From the NCBI GenBank assembly GCA_938046095.1, contig CALIXS010000015.1, forward strand, positions 1-61,401: 61,401 nt of DNA. The letters run 5' to 3'. Shown here one piece after another: positions 44,148 through 52,509 of this stretch. The position numbers and the translations under genes are program-made. Numbering within the stretch: position 1 is the first letter of the stretch; each line of letters begins with the position of its first letter. The notes under the pieces were generated by a model. That model was not told the DNA's origin, searched no databases, and worked only from the letters and a program-made list of their open reading frames with translations. This stretch comes from an uncultured Clostridia bacterium (GTDB lineage Bacteria; Bacillota; Clostridia; Peptostreptococcales; Anaerovoracaceae).

Positions 44148-45118
44148 TCCTTACTCTTCATGCCGTCTCGCTGGCGGCCGCCTTTGCTCTCGATGCCGTT
44201 ATAGGCGATCCCGCGGCGATACCTCACCCGGTAAGGCTTATAGGAGCTCTCATATCCGCATCGGAGAGGGCGACGAGGAGGATATTCCCGGATACTCCTC
44301 GGGGCAGGGTACATGCGGGACTTTGTACGTGGTGCATAACGGCGTCGCTTTCGCTGCTTATACCCGCGACAGCGCTTATTCTGTGTGCAAGGATCAGCAT
44401 ATACTTCGCCTTTGTTCTCAACACATTCTGGTGTTTCCGGATATTGGCGGCAAAGTCGCTCAGGCTTGAGACGATGAGAGTCTTCGGGAGGATAGCCGCA
44501 GGGGATATTGCGGGTGCACGGAAGTATCTTTCGCGGATTGTCGGACGCGATACCGAAGACCTCGACTTCGAGCATATTGAGCGCGCCGTCGTAGAAACCG
44601 CGGCGGAGAATACCTCCGACGGAGTCATAGCGCCGCTAATATATATGGCCGTCGGCGGAGCCCCGTTAGGGATGCTTTACAAGGCGGTAAACACGATGGA
44701 TTCGATGCTCGGCTACAAAAACGAAAGGTATATCGACTTCGGCAGGTATCCGGCAAAAATAGATGACGTGTTCAATTTTATTCCCGCAAGACTTACGGCT
44801 TTGGCGATGATAGCTGTATCGGGGCTTATCGGTCTTGACCGCAAAAACGCGTTCAGGATATACAGGAGGGACAAAACCAACCATCCGAGCCCGAACAGCG
44901 CTCATCCGGAATCGGCGTGCGCGGGGGCGCTCGGCGTTGAGCTCGGCGGCAGCGCGTATTATTTCGGAGAGCTGCACGTCAAAAGGACTATCGGGGATCC
45001 TCTGAGGGCGATAGAGGCGGAGGATATAATAAAGGCGAACAGGCTTATGTACGCGTCCTCGTTGCTGATGCTTGCAGTTCTGGAGGCAATTACAGTATGC
45101 ATGATAATCCTGATATAA
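44144..45118 (+). CDS. cbiB: Adenosylcobinamide-phosphate synthase
   Basis: 324 residues. It is a membrane protein that attaches the aminopropanol phosphate arm to cobyric acid. Conserved blocks are DAVIGDPAAIPHPVRLIG, VVETAAENTSDGVIAPL and KAVNTMDSMLGYKNERY, with several hydrophobic segments (about residues 1-18, 60-85 and 220-235, and the C-terminus). ATG 44144 overlaps the cbiA stop. It overlaps cobD, whose product makes the arm, by 22 bases. Confidence 0.95.
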   Translation: MILTLHAVSLAAAFALDAVIGDPAAIPHPVRLIGALISASERATRRIFPDTPRGRVHAGLCTWCITASLSLLIPATALILCARISIYFAFVLNTFWCFRILAAKSLRLETMRVFGRIAAGDIAGARKYLSRIVGRDTEDLDFEHIERAVVETAAENTSDGVIAPLIYMAVGGAPLGMLYKAVNTMDSMLGYKNERYIDFGRYPAKIDDVFNFIPARLTALAMIAVSGLIGLDRKNAFRIYRRDKTNHPSPNSAHPESACAGALGVELGGSAYYFGELHVKRTIGDPLRAIEAEDIIKANRLMYASSLLMLAVLEAITVCMIILI

Positions 45119-46185
45119 GGGAAAGACACGGCGGAAATATCTACGGCGTACGGGAGGGAGTTACAGATTTTTCCGCGAATATATCGCCGCTCGGTATGCC
45201 GGACGAAGTCAGAAGGGCAGCAGAGGATGCTGTAATGCGCTCCGACATATATCCCGACGTCGCCGCGGCCGCGCTCAGAAAAGCGGCCTCCAAAGCCACG
45301 GGGGTCGATGAGAATGCTTTTGCCTTCGGATGCGGAGCCTGCGACCTCATATACAGGATAACGCTCGCACTCAGGCCTGAGCGGGTACTTATAGAAGGGC
45401 CCGCTTTTTCCGAATACGAGGCGGCCGCCCGCCTTTCGGGCGCCGAGATCGCTTTTCACTTAGAACCCGAATCGTGCGGATTCAGAACACGGACGGACGC
45501 TCTTATCGGGGCGATAACAGAGCGTAAGCCCGATGTGGTGTTTGTCGCAACACCGTCAAACCCGGCGGGTACGGTGACGAAAACGGAGGATATGCTCAGA
45601 ATACTCGCGGTATGTGAGGGGACGGGAGCGAAGCTTGTTGCGGACGTATGCTTTTCGCACTTTGTCCTTGGAAAGGCGTCGGAGCTTTACAGCTGTATAA
45701 GCTCCCGCCGGGGAGAGCTTCATAAAGGGCTGATTATAATAGATTCTTTTACCAAGATTTTTGCGACGGCGGGCATGAGGTTCGGCTTCGCGGCGTTCGG
45801 CGATACCGAAGACGCGAGGCTCGCGACGAACATCCTGCAGCCGTGGCCCGTGTCGACGGTCGCCGCCGCGGCCGGGATAAAATGCTTCGGGCTCGGCGCA
45901 AAGGCTGTTGAGGCGGCGAATTACACAGCCGTGCAGAGAAAGCGCATGACGGAGGAGCTTAACGCGATGGGTCTTAAGGTGTTTGACGGTGAAGCGAACT
46001 ATATCCTGATAAAGGGCTCAAAAAATCTCACACAGCAGCTCCTGACCAAAGGCTTTCTTGTAAGGAACTGCGCGAACTATGCGGGGCTCGGTAAAGAGTT
46101 CATAAGAGTCGCTGTAAAGACGGCGGACGAAAACGGCAGGCTTCTGGCGGCGTTTAGGGAGATAATGCAATGGCAAAAGCGATAA
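45097..46185 (+). CDS. cobD: L-threonine-O-3-phosphate decarboxylase
   Basis: 362 residues. It is a PLP enzyme of the aminotransferase fold that makes aminopropanol phosphate for CbiB. The N-terminal RHGGNIYGVREGVTDFSANI is typical of CobD, VFVATPSNPAGTV lies in the large domain, and the PLP lysine is in DSFTKIFATAGMRFGF. It ends with the small domain and overlaps cbiP by 16 bases. Confidence 0.94.
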   Translation: MHDNPDIRERHGGNIYGVREGVTDFSANISPLGMPDEVRRAAEDAVMRSDIYPDVAAAALRKAASKATGVDENAFAFGCGACDLIYRITLALRPERVLIEGPAFSEYEAAARLSGAEIAFHLEPESCGFRTRTDALIGAITERKPDVVFVATPSNPAGTVTKTEDMLRILAVCEGTGAKLVADVCFSHFVLGKASELYSCISSRRGELHKGLIIIDSFTKIFATAGMRFGFAAFGDTEDARLATNILQPWPVSTVAAAAGIKCFGLGAKAVEAANYTAVQRKRMTEELNAMGLKVFDGEANYILIKGSKNLTQQLLTKGFLVRNCANYAGLGKEFIRVAVKTADENGRLLAAFREIMQWQKR

Positions 46186-47618
46186 TGGTACAGGGAACCT
46201 GTTCAAATGCAGGAAAGAGCCTTCTGGCGGCAGGCCTTTGCAGGATATTCGCACAGGACGGTTACAAAGTCGCGCCGTTCAAGGCTCAGAACATGGCGCT
46301 CAATTCATTTATAACAGCCGACGGGCTTGAGATGGGTCGGGCGCAGGTCATGCAGGCGGAGGCTGCGGGGATAAAGCCCGACGTACGTATGAACCCCATC
46401 CTGCTCAAACCGACGAGCGATCAGGGCTCGCAGGTGATAATAAACGGAGAGGTGTTCGGCAACCTTTCGGCGGCGGAGTATTACAAGAAGAAAAAAGACT
46501 TCAGAGCTGCCGTCATGCGGGCATACGGGTCCCTTGCGGAAGAAAATGATATAATAGTGATAGAGGGAGCGGGCAGCCCGGCTGAAATCAACCTGATGGA
46601 GGATGACCTCGTAAATATGGGAATGGCCGCTATGGCGGGAGCACCGGTTCTCCTTGCGGGCGATATAGACCGCGGAGGCGTTTTCGCGTCGCTTGCGGGT
46701 ACGATGCTTTTGTTCTGTGAAGAAGACAGAAAGCGTGTCCGTGGCGTTATAATAAACAAATTCAGAGGTGACGGGGGCATACTCGAACCAGGTTTGAGAC
46801 AGCTTGAAAGTATAATAAAAGTCCCTGTCGTCGGAGTGGTTCCGTATATCGACATCGACGTCGACGACGAGGATTCTCTGACGGACAGGTTCAGCGCGGG
46901 CTCACCGGCAGAGGCCGTGGATATCGCTGTCATCCGCGTGCCCCGTATATCGAACTTTACGGATTTCAATGCGCTCGATTACATAGACGGCATAGGGGTG
47001 AGATACGTTAAAAGCGCCCGCGAGCTTGAAGAGCCGGACATGATAATACTTCCGGGTACAAAGAACACGATGGGGGATCTCGAGTGGCTGAGGCAATCGG
47101 GTCTTGAAGCTAAAATAAAAAGATACGCATCGTCGGGCAGGCCGGTGTTCGGGGTATGCGGGGGATATCAGATGCTCGGGCGGACTCTTTCCGATCCGCT
47201 CGGAGTGGAGCACGGAGGCGAAATGGCAGGTATAGGCCTGCTTCCCGTATCGACAACCTTTGAGGGCAAAAAGGTCAGAACGGCAAACGAAGGGACGCTG
47301 TCCGAGGTTTCGGGAATATTCGAGGGGCTTTCCGGCAAGAGTTACCGCGGCTATGAGATACACATGGGTGTTTCAGGCGCAGCGGGCAACATCATAAACA
47401 GTGGAAACGTCTACGGCACATATATACATGGCATATTCGACAGGGATGAGATTGCAAAGACGGTGGCGGAGGCGCTGTTTGCGGCAAAGGGTCTCGACGC
47501 TTCGGCGGTGCGCGCCTTTGACGCCGGGGAGTATAAACAAAGGCAGTACGATATCTTAGCGGATGAACTCAGAAAAGCCCTCGATATCGACTATATTTAC
47601 AGTCTGATAAAGGAGTAA
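46170..47618 (+). CDS. cbiP: Cobyric acid synthase
   Basis: 482 residues. It amidates the b, d, e and g side chains of adenosylcobyrinate diamide. The P-loop region is QGTCSNAGKSLLAAGLCRIF, followed by PFKAQNMALNSFIT; VIEGAGSPAEINL and DIDRGGVFASLAGT are family motifs. The C-terminal glutamine amidotransferase domain contains GVCGGYQMLGRTL with the nucleophile Cys, and IHGIFD. The length is normal. Confidence 0.95.
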   Translation: MAKAIMVQGTCSNAGKSLLAAGLCRIFAQDGYKVAPFKAQNMALNSFITADGLEMGRAQVMQAEAAGIKPDVRMNPILLKPTSDQGSQVIINGEVFGNLSAAEYYKKKKDFRAAVMRAYGSLAEENDIIVIEGAGSPAEINLMEDDLVNMGMAAMAGAPVLLAGDIDRGGVFASLAGTMLLFCEEDRKRVRGVIINKFRGDGGILEPGLRQLESIIKVPVVGVVPYIDIDVDDEDSLTDRFSAGSPAEAVDIAVIRVPRISNFTDFNALDYIDGIGVRYVKSARELEEPDMIILPGTKNTMGDLEWLRQSGLEAKIKRYASSGRPVFGVCGGYQMLGRTLSDPLGVEHGGEMAGIGLLPVSTTFEGKKVRTANEGTLSEVSGIFEGLSGKSYRGYEIHMGVSGAAGNIINSGNVYGTYIHGIFDRDEIAKTVAEALFAAKGLDASAVRAFDAGEYKQRQYDILADELRKALDIDYIYSLIKE

Positions 47619-47620
47619 CG

Positions 47621-48262
47621 ATGATAAAGGATATCAAACCGGCGGATATAGAGAAACAGAGCTTCAGAATAATAAGCGAGGAGCTTGCAGGGGCGGGAAA
47701 GATTCTCGATCCGCGCTATGAGATGATAATCAAGCGCTGCATCCATACATCGGCGGATTTCGACTACGCAGGCAGTATGTACTTTACGGACGGAGTGACA
47801 GAGCGTATCGCCGAAGCTATGGGTGATGGGCTGACGATTGTAACAGATACACAGATGGCAAGGTCGGGCATAAATAAAAGGATTATAGAAAAGCACGGCG
47901 GAAGCGTACACTGCTTTATAGCTGATCAGGACGTGGCAGCCGAGGCGAAGGCGCGTGCGGTGACGCGATCATATGTAAGCATGGAACGGGCGGCGGAAAT
48001 CGAAGGTCGCGTCCTCTTTGCGATAGGAAATGCGCCTACGGCGCTCGTGTCGATATGCAGCCTGTACAAAGAGGGAAGAATTGATCCGGTCGGGGTCATC
48101 GGCGCGCCGGTAGGCTTCGTTAACGTCGTGGAATCAAAAGAGATGCTTATAGCTTCAGGAATACCGTGCATCGTCGCGAGGGGGCGTAAGGGCGGATCCA
48201 ATATAGCCGCGGCGATAGTAAATGCGATACAGTATGAATTTGAGCCCAGAGAGGGCATATAG
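47621..48262 (+). CDS. cbiC: Cobalt-precorrin-8 methylmutase
   Basis: 213 residues. It moves the C11 methyl to C12 to give cobyrinic acid. The features IHTSADFDYAGSMYF, TDTQMARSGINK and FAIGNAPTALVSICSLY are diagnostic; the catalytic His of the family lies in CIHTSAD. It starts 2 bases after cbiP. It is the last synthesis gene; the uptake genes follow after 21 bases. Confidence 0.95.
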   Translation: MIKDIKPADIEKQSFRIISEELAGAGKILDPRYEMIIKRCIHTSADFDYAGSMYFTDGVTERIAEAMGDGLTIVTDTQMARSGINKRIIEKHGGSVHCFIADQDVAAEAKARAVTRSYVSMERAAEIEGRVLFAIGNAPTALVSICSLYKEGRIDPVGVIGAPVGFVNVVESKEMLIASGIPCIVARGRKGGSNIAAAIVNAIQYEFEPREGI

Positions 48263-48283
48263 GCGTAAGGAGGGTCAGGTGAG

Positions 48284-49108
48284 ATGAAGAAACGCTTTAA
48301 CAGGTTATTTGCAGGGATAGCGTGCGTATTCGCCGCGATGCTCATGATGATATTGCCGGTTGATACGCATGCCGATACGTATCAGGACGGCACATATACA
48401 GTCGGCTATACGTGCAAGGGTGGCAGCGGCAGAGGCGGCATAAGAGGAGTAGAGGCTCTTGTGGAGGGCGGTGCCTTGACGACGCTGTATATCACCATGT
48501 CGAGCGCCAACTACGATTATTGCTACGATCCCGTAAGCGGCACGAGGATCGAGGCTCCTGCGGGCGACGGAAATTCCGTATTTACGGTTACATATCCCGG
48601 GACCTCGTTCAGCTTTACCGCAGATACGACGGCGATGTCTGTGCCGCATGAGATTACATATACCGTTACTCTCGACATCTCGGGGATACCTGTCATACAA
48701 TCGTCCGGGCCTTCGGCTCCTTCAGGCAATAACGCGGCGGAGCCGTCGTCGGGCTCCGAAGAGCAAGATTCCGGAAATCAGGGTTCCGAAGATCAGGGTT
48801 CCGGGGCACAGTCGCCGGCTACGTCGGAGCGGCAAACGCCTGACAGCGTCAAACCGGGTGATGCGGCGGAAACGGATACGAAGACTGTTGAAGAGCAGCC
48901 GTCCGAAACGGGAGATAAATCGAAAACCGCGGAGGGAAGCGCTGCGAAAAACGATGCCGGAAAAGACACGACGAAAGGAGCCGAAAATACCGCGGAGAAA
49001 AAGAATTTTATACACATTGGCGCGATAATCCCGATCGCGTGCACAATCGCGGCCGCAATCGTCGCCGTCGCTGTAATCATCAGAAAGAAAACGGGAGAAG
49101 GCAAATGA
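48284..49108 (+). CDS. Membrane-anchored surface protein with a NEAT-like module
   Basis: 274 residues. Signal peptide (cleavage near THA, residue 31), then one beta-rich module at residues about 33-138 (YQDGTYTVGYTCKGG, TTLYITMSSANYDYCYD, DTTAMSVPHEITYTVTLD), a long S/E/Q/K/T-rich linker, one C-terminal membrane segment (about 245-266) and the tail RKKTGEGK. The module shares the DGTY start, the SS-x-x-Y motif and the TTAM...H-x-I-x-Y end with the first module of the CWB2 protein at the head of the operon. The flexible linker suits a relay that hands ligand to the lipoprotein encoded next, whose start overlaps this stop. The ligand is unknown; a corrinoid is inferred from the operon. Confidence 0.8.
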   Translation: MKKRFNRLFAGIACVFAAMLMMILPVDTHADTYQDGTYTVGYTCKGGSGRGGIRGVEALVEGGALTTLYITMSSANYDYCYDPVSGTRIEAPAGDGNSVFTVTYPGTSFSFTADTTAMSVPHEITYTVTLDISGIPVIQSSGPSAPSGNNAAEPSSGSEEQDSGNQGSEDQGSGAQSPATSERQTPDSVKPGDAAETDTKTVEEQPSETGDKSKTAEGSAAKNDAGKDTTKGAENTAEKKNFIHIGAIIPIACTIAAAIVAVAVIIRKKTGEGK

Positions 49109-50265
49109 AAAAAACTCTTAAAAGAACGGCGCTTACTTTCCTGTCAGCTTTACTCATCGTGCCGCTCGCATTAAGCGGCTGCGGCAAAAAAAATGAGGAG
49201 AACTCAAATGTCCCGTCCTTCGACGGCCTGACATACGAAAAGACGGTCGAACGGGAGTATGCCGGACAATTTAATATATACAATTATGAGGGTGGCTATA
49301 AGTATCTCGAAATTGCCGAAAACGGCGGCAAGCTGCTTGTGGTTCCCGAAGGAGGGAAAGTGCCTGACAATCTTGAGGACGACGTGATCGTAGTGAAGCA
49401 GCCGCTCGGCAAAATATATATGGCGGCCACGAGCGCCATGGCTTTGTTTGATATGGTCGACTCCATCGAGGCGATCTCGTATTCGGGGCTCAAAGCCGAC
49501 GGTTGGGCGATCGCGAACGCTGCGGCAGCGATGAATAGGGGTGAGATCCTTTATGCCGGCAAATACAATGCTCCGGATTATGAGATGCTCATAGACGGCG
49601 GTTGTTCGCTCGCGATAGAATCGACGATGATATATCATAATCCGGAGGTAAAGGAAAAGCTTGAGGAGCTGGGAATACCCGTAATTGTGGAGCGTTCGAG
49701 CTACGAGGACAATCCGCTAGGGAGAACGGAATGGGTTAAATTCTACGGTGCGATCTTAGGCAGAGAAGAAGAAGCGGCAAAGGCATTTGAAAAGCAGGCG
49801 GAGAAAATCGAACCCTTCAAGAATGCAGAAAGCACCGGCAAAAAGGTCGCTTTCTTTTACATCAACAGCCGCGGTAACGTCGTAACGTATAAGGCCAAGG
49901 GATACCTTCCGGAGATGATAAAGATGGCCGGAGGCGAATACGCGCTTTCGAACCTCGTCGATGACAGCAAACTTTCGACCATAAACATGACGATGGAGCA
50001 ATTTTACGCCGATGCGGTGGATGCGGATATACTGATATACAACAGCAGCATCGCGGACGAGCTCGACACGCTCGATCAGTTACTTGCACTCTCGAGCGTG
50101 CTCGCGGATTTTAAGGCGGTAAAAGAGGGTAATACATGGTGTACGTCAAAGAGCATGTTCCAGGAAACAGATAAGATGGGGAGCATAATCGAGGATATGA
50201 ATAAGATCATTACCGGAAAAGCCGGTGATGGAGCAGAGCTGGAGTATATACACAAGCTCGACTGA
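49105..50265 (+). CDS. ABC importer substrate-binding lipoprotein, BtuF/FecB type
   Basis: 386 residues. The signal peptide has the lipobox LSGC (mature Cys near residue 24). The periplasmic-binding fold of the cobalamin/siderophore/haem class follows, with KIYMAATSAMALFDMVDSIE starting the first lobe, the connecting long helix around GREEEAAKAFEKQAEKIEPF, and a C-terminal lobe. The start overlaps the previous stop (ATGA). Operon position under a cobalamin riboswitch points to a corrinoid, but this family also carries iron chelates and haem. An extra segment of about 65 residues precedes the first lobe. Confidence 0.88.
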   Translation: MKKTLKRTALTFLSALLIVPLALSGCGKKNEENSNVPSFDGLTYEKTVEREYAGQFNIYNYEGGYKYLEIAENGGKLLVVPEGGKVPDNLEDDVIVVKQPLGKIYMAATSAMALFDMVDSIEAISYSGLKADGWAIANAAAAMNRGEILYAGKYNAPDYEMLIDGGCSLAIESTMIYHNPEVKEKLEELGIPVIVERSSYEDNPLGRTEWVKFYGAILGREEEAAKAFEKQAEKIEPFKNAESTGKKVAFFYINSRGNVVTYKAKGYLPEMIKMAGGEYALSNLVDDSKLSTINMTMEQFYADAVDADILIYNSSIADELDTLDQLLALSSVLADFKAVKEGNTWCTSKSMFQETDKMGSIIEDMNKIITGKAGDGAELEYIHKLD

Positions 50266-50275
50266 CGGAGGATGA

Positions 50276-51328
50276 ATGACTCAAAATCAAATAGAAAAAA
50301 ACGAAAACTCAAGAGCAAAACGAAATGCCCGCTATGCGGCCGTATTTGTTTTTCTTCTTATTGCTCTTGTTGCAATAACCGTCTGGAATATCAATTCGGG
50401 GTCGGCGAACATATCCGTGGGAGAGGTAATCAAAGTACTGCTGCGGCGCGGCGGTGACGAAAAGGTCGCCGCGATAGTATGGCGGATAAGGCTGCCGAGG
50501 ATAATAACCTCGGCGGTGCTCGGAGGCGCACTCGCACTGTCAGGCTTTCTGATGCAGACTTTTTTCGGAAATCCGATAGCCGGCCCGTTCGTTCTCGGCA
50601 TCTCCGCAGGGAGCAAGCTTTTCGTCGCAATCACAATGATAGTTATGCTCAATTTTGTCAGCAGTATATCGGCATTTACCATGGTAGCGGCAGCGTTCGC
50701 CGGAGCGCTCATCGCTACGGGCTTTGTTCTCCTTGCCTCAAGGTCGATCAGGCAGATGTCGATGCTCCTTGTGGCAGGTATAATGATAAGTTATATATGC
50801 TCCGCAATAACGGAGTTCCTCGTTACGTTCGCGAGTGATTCTGATATAGTAAACCTGCATAACTGGTCGCAGGGAAGTTTCTCAGGTATGGATTGGGGTG
50901 ATGTCAGGATGAGCGCCGCAGTCGTATTCGCTGTACTTGCCGTTGTGTTTCTCCTCGCCAAGCCGATCGGAGCATATCAGATGGGGGAATCGTATGCTCA
51001 GAGCATGGGCGTCAATGTAAAGCGGTTCAGAGTACTGCTCATCCTGCTCTCGAGCCTGCTGGCGGGATGCGTTACGGCGTTCGCGGGGCCCATATCTTTT
51101 GTCGGCATAGCCGTACCGCAGCTTATAAAGCTCGGTCTCAGAACGGCAAAACCGATACTCCTTATACCGGCATCTTTTCTCGGGGGTGCGGTCTTCTGCA
51201 TGTTCTGCGATTATCTCGCGAGAGTGGCGTTTGCGCCAGTTGAGCTGTCGATCAGCACCGTGACCGCGATCTTCGGAGCACCCGTCGTGATTGTGATGCT
51301 TCTTCGCCGTCAAGGCGGCAGGATATAG
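50276..51328 (+). CDS. ABC importer permease, BtuC/FecCD family
   Basis: 350 residues with about ten membrane segments. The family signatures RLPRIITSAVLGGALALSGF, FGNPIAGPFVLGISAGSKLF and FAGPISFVGIAVPQL are present; the last one includes the loop that meets the ATPase. GGAGG lies four bases before the ATG. It should form a dimer channel for the ligand delivered by the lipoprotein. It lies between the binding protein and ATPase genes in the usual order. Confidence 0.93.
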   Translation: MTQNQIEKNENSRAKRNARYAAVFVFLLIALVAITVWNINSGSANISVGEVIKVLLRRGGDEKVAAIVWRIRLPRIITSAVLGGALALSGFLMQTFFGNPIAGPFVLGISAGSKLFVAITMIVMLNFVSSISAFTMVAAAFAGALIATGFVLLASRSIRQMSMLLVAGIMISYICSAITEFLVTFASDSDIVNLHNWSQGSFSGMDWGDVRMSAAVVFAVLAVVFLLAKPIGAYQMGESYAQSMGVNVKRFRVLLILLSSLLAGCVTAFAGPISFVGIAVPQLIKLGLRTAKPILLIPASFLGGAVFCMFCDYLARVAFAPVELSISTVTAIFGAPVVIVMLLRRQGGRI

Positions 51329-51342
51329 GAGGTGACGTTCAA

Positions 51343-52455
51343 ATGAGCGATCTTCAAATGAGCGATATATACTTTCGCACTTCCGATCTGGCCGTGGGCT
51401 ACGGCGGAACGCCTCTGATAAGCGATATAGAAATAAATCTCTCCGCAGGAGAGATTCTGACACTCATAGGACCTAACGGATCCGGAAAATCGACTATACT
51501 CAAGAGCATAACAAAGCATCTGGCCGCGATCAGAGGGGACGCCCTCATCGCAGATGCATCCGTGAACAAAATGACGTTCAGGGAGCTGTCAAAAAAGCTG
51601 GCCGTCGTTCTCACGGAACGAATAAAGGGGGAACTTCTCACGTGTTATGATGTCGTTTCGACGGGAAGATATCCGTATACGGGAAATCTCGGCATTCTTT
51701 CGTCCGATGACAGAACAAAGGTCTATGAGGCCATGGAGCGCGTTCATGCAGCGGATCTCGCCGACCGTGATTTTTACGCGATAAGCGACGGTCAGAGGCA
51801 GCGCGTACTGCTTGCGCGAGCTATATGCCAAGAGCCCGAAATCATAGTTCTCGACGAGCCTACGTCATTTCTCGATATAAAGCACAAGCTTGAGCTGCTC
51901 GGAATACTACGTTCTATGGCGAAATCCGAGGGGATAACGGTAATCATGTCTCTACACGAGATCGACCTCGCACAGAAGATTTCGGACAAGGTAATGTGCG
52001 TCGGAGGCGACAGGATAAAACGTTTTGGAAATCCCGATGAGATTTTCAGGGCCGAGATAATAAATGAGCTCTACAACATAGAGAAGGGAACTTACAACCT
52101 GACCTTCGGCTCAGTCGAGCTGCCGAAGCCGGAGGGGACTCCCGACGTATTCGTAATTTCGGCGTGCGGCAGCGGGATAAACGTGTTTCGGCGCATGCAA
52201 AAAAAGGATACTCCTTTTTTTGCCGGGATCCTCTATACTAACGATATAGATTATCAGGTGGCGGTAAACCTCGCATCGAAAGTCGTCGGCGCGGAGCCGT
52301 TTATGCCTTTTTCGGAGGAGCAGTACGATGAGGCGCTTGAGCTTATGAACAGATGCAGTCGTGTAATAAATGCCGGGTTTCCCGAGGCTCCGGGAAGTGA
52401 GTTCCTGCAAATGCTCGTTGACAGGGCAAAGCGCGACGGTAAGCTTGAGGAATAA
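51343..52455 (+). CDS. ABC importer ATPase, BtuD/FecE type, with a C-terminal extra domain
   Basis: 370 residues. Residues about 10-255 are the ATPase: Walker A LIGPNGSGKSTILKSI, signature ISDGQRQRVLLARAI (SDGQ rather than SGGQ), Walker B IIVLDEPTSFLDI and the switch His in MSLHEIDLA. Residues about 265-370 are an added alpha/beta domain beginning DVFVISACGSGINVFRRMQK and containing GILYTNDIDYQVAVNLA. This type of tail is found on some clostridial importers; its role is unknown to me, and it could bind a nucleotide or cofactor. It is the last gene of the cobalamin operon; no clear terminator is seen in the 54 bases before the convergent plsC. Confidence 0.9.
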   Translation: MSDLQMSDIYFRTSDLAVGYGGTPLISDIEINLSAGEILTLIGPNGSGKSTILKSITKHLAAIRGDALIADASVNKMTFRELSKKLAVVLTERIKGELLTCYDVVSTGRYPYTGNLGILSSDDRTKVYEAMERVHAADLADRDFYAISDGQRQRVLLARAICQEPEIIVLDEPTSFLDIKHKLELLGILRSMAKSEGITVIMSLHEIDLAQKISDKVMCVGGDRIKRFGNPDEIFRAEIINELYNIEKGTYNLTFGSVELPKPEGTPDVFVISACGSGINVFRRMQKKDTPFFAGILYTNDIDYQVAVNLASKVVGAEPFMPFSEEQYDEALELMNRCSRVINAGFPEAPGSEFLQMLVDRAKRDGKLEE

Positions 52456-52509
52456 GGATCGGGGCGTGATCCGCCGGATCCGCCGCGCGGTATACGTAGC
52501 GGGGACATG

